Assembly: GCA_009779855.1 (NCBI GenBank)
Contig: WRBC01000009.1
Coordinates: 1-64,000, forward strand
Reading direction: 5' to 3'
From: Coriobacteriia bacterium
GTDB taxonomy: Bacteria; Actinomycetota; Coriobacteriia; WRKU01; WQUG01
Length of the DNA stretch: 64,000 nt
Made by a program: the position numbers and the translations under genes. Within the stretch, counting starts at the first letter, position 1. The number at the start of each line of letters is the position of its first letter. This document shows positions 62,673-64,000 of this stretch, piece after piece. The notes under the pieces are model-generated. The model had not been told where the DNA came from. It did not search any database and worked only from the letters and a program-made list of their open reading frames with translations.

Positions 62673-64000
62673 ATGAAGAACTATTTTTCAAGACTGGTCT
62701 TAGCTCTAGGTTTAGCTTTGGTCATGGGGCTTGGTTTTGTGGGGGTAGCACTAGCTAATCCTCCAGCAGCTCTGCCTAATCTAGGTATTACTAAAAACCT
62801 AGATACTCCAAATGGAGCAGTGACTCCAGCAACCACCTTTAGCTTTAGACTAACTCAGGCACAGCCAGTTGGTGGTGGCAATGCTCCTACTGATCTAGTG
62901 GACGCTGCCTTTGAAGTTATGCCCACACCCACCGCAACTATTGGACCAGACAGAAGCATTTCATATCCTGCAGGATACTTTGGTCTGCGTCAAACAGAGC
63001 TTCGTCTAAACAATGCAGCTGGCTTCAATACAAGTGCGAGCTTCACTGCAGGAGACATTGATATCTTGTTTCCAAATGCTGGTGTTTTCCACTTCTTTGT
63101 AGAAGAGATGAGAAACACTAACAACCTTGCAGCAGACAACGCTGCAAACCCAAATGCACTAGGTACGCTTACGTACTCAACTGCTGTTTACATGATGACT
63201 CTTGAAGTAAGAAATGTTGATGGTCAGCTAAGGGTAACCCACATGATTGGTCAACCTGCAACTCCTGGAACTCCAGGTAGTGACGGTACTCCTGGTCAGC
63301 CAGGAACTGAAGATCGCTGGGTACTAGGACCAAAAGGAAATCAGTTCTTCCCAGGAACTGACCCGCAGCCGGGTACTCCTCCAACTGATTCTATTCCAGG
63401 TATTCCAGGAACAATCGTAGACCCTAGTGAATTTCTCTTTAGAAATATTTTCACCCGCAACATCATTACTACTGATCCAGATGCTCCAGCATTTGCAGTA
63501 ACTAAGACAGTAGTAGACACTACAGGTCTTTCAGATCTAACAACAGTGTTCCCAACTGCTACTACTTTGATTATTCCCTCACAGGTCTTCGATCAGCCAG
63601 GGCCAAACCCAACACTTACAGCAAGTGCAACAGGAGTACGTGTAGTATCAGGGACTCCTGGTGTAAATGTCGCCCCGCAACCTACTATTGGTATTTCAGG
63701 TACAGGAACCGCAGCTGATCCCTTTGTAGTTACTGCTAACCTTCTTCACGGTCAACGCCTGATTTTCCCAGAGCTTCCAGCGGGAACAACTTTTGGATCA
63801 ACAGAAACTCAGGATGCTGAGTTTACTGGTGAAGGTCGTGTATTTGTAGCGGGTACTCAAATAGGTACTCCTTTCGGAGACGTTACAGATAACAACCTTG
63901 CAGGCGACGATGTTGTAGTACCTAACCAGGGAACACACTTTGTCTCAGCAGCTGAGCCCTTCAACAACCGCATTGACTTTATCAATGACTATGTGCATGC
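62673..64000 (+). CDS. pilin-like surface protein with collagen-like linker (3' end outside window)
   Basis: The frame is open from ATG 62673 (AAAGGAAAG upstream) to the window end, 442 complete codons. A signal peptide (LVLALGLALVMGLGFVGVAL, cut after ALA) leads into a FctA-like domain (GITKNLDTPNGAVTPATTF to FHFFVEEMRN). A Gly/Pro-rich stretch follows (ATPGTPGSDGTPGQPGT), then a second domain starting FAVTKTVVDTTGLSDLTTVF with LPAGTTFGSTETQ and RIDFINDY, as in Cna_B-type pilin repeats. It follows the RCC1/pilin gene by 52 bases without a terminator, so both are likely one operon, perhaps a pilus-like assembly. Any anchor lies beyond the edge. Confidence 0.85.
   Translation, partial: MKNYFSRLVLALGLALVMGLGFVGVALANPPAALPNLGITKNLDTPNGAVTPATTFSFRLTQAQPVGGGNAPTDLVDAAFEVMPTPTATIGPDRSISYPAGYFGLRQTELRLNNAAGFNTSASFTAGDIDILFPNAGVFHFFVEEMRNTNNLAADNAANPNALGTLTYSTAVYMMTLEVRNVDGQLRVTHMIGQPATPGTPGSDGTPGQPGTEDRWVLGPKGNQFFPGTDPQPGTPPTDSIPGIPGTIVDPSEFLFRNIFTRNIITTDPDAPAFAVTKTVVDTTGLSDLTTVFPTATTLIIPSQVFDQPGPNPTLTASATGVRVVSGTPGVNVAPQPTIGISGTGTAADPFVVTANLLHGQRLIFPELPAGTTFGSTETQDAEFTGEGRVFVAGTQIGTPFGDVTDNNLAGDDVVVPNQGTHFVSAAEPFNNRIDFINDYVH

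Overview
The window looks like chromosome of an anaerobic, single-membrane Actinomycetota, most plausibly class Coriobacteriia. This placement is an inference. It rests on a Tat-exported uptake hydrogenase with cytochrome b, a free-standing five-haem NrfA, selenocysteine genes, several surface proteins with Xaa-Pro-Xaa-Thr-Gly-like or related C-terminal anchors, pilin-type isopeptide domains, a TagF-like polymerase, and no outer-membrane genes.

Layout. 0-6.1 kb holds surface glycopolymer genes: a GT2/CDP-glycerol transferase cut by the left edge, an O-antigen-ligase-like membrane protein, a left-handed beta-helix acyltransferase and a DegT sugar aminotransferase. 6.1-20.5 kb is an accessory block: a DUF4143 ATPase, a 3241-residue RHS/YD toxin with a candidate immunity gene, an IS3 transposase relic, a broken toxin-like fragment, a small lipoprotein and a broken Abi_2 gene. 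It is bracketed by two intrinsic terminators that share their core and trailer. 20.6-30.2 kb carries a sugar dehydrogenase, nrfA, a CtpE-like P-type ATPase, tRNA-Ile, a frameshifted MerR regulator, murB, a CNNM/CorC protein and a free-standing protein resembling the cyanophycin synthetase N-domain. 30.3-35.4 kb is one gene fusing RCC1 repeats to a multihaem cytochrome region. 35.5-40.9 kb has rarA, a tiny membrane protein, pgeF, pirin, TMEM175-like channel, isochorismatase-like hydrolase, a toxin-antitoxin pair and tRNA-Arg. 41.1-44.7 kb is an osmoprotectant ABC cluster without an ATPase. 44.8-50.1 kb has a pilin-like surface protein, an alkyl sulfatase and rocD. 50.2-55.8 kb holds tRNA-Sec, selA and a three-gene hydrogenase operon. 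55.8 kb to the end holds a Fur-box-like palindrome, a three-propeller RCC1/pilin surface protein and a further pilin-like protein cut by the right edge.

Strongest result. The hydrogenase large-subunit frame meets TGA exactly where the second catalytic Cys codon belongs (DP-TGA-VGCGVH). The frame continues to a TAA that overlaps the ATG of the cytochrome b gene. A 7-bp hairpin lies just after the TGA, and tRNA-Sec and selA are directly upstream. This is therefore a [NiFeSe] hydrogenase, and an automated gene call ending at 54991 would be truncated.

Most novel candidate. The 30.3-35.4 kb gene encodes an exported protein with two RCC1 blocks, then five CXXCH motifs and one CX4CH motif, a Cys/His-rich tail, a Pro/Gly linker and a sortase-like C-terminus. 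Together with NrfA and the uptake hydrogenase it suggests H2-driven respiration to nitrite, and possibly electron transfer at the cell surface; the latter is a hypothesis.
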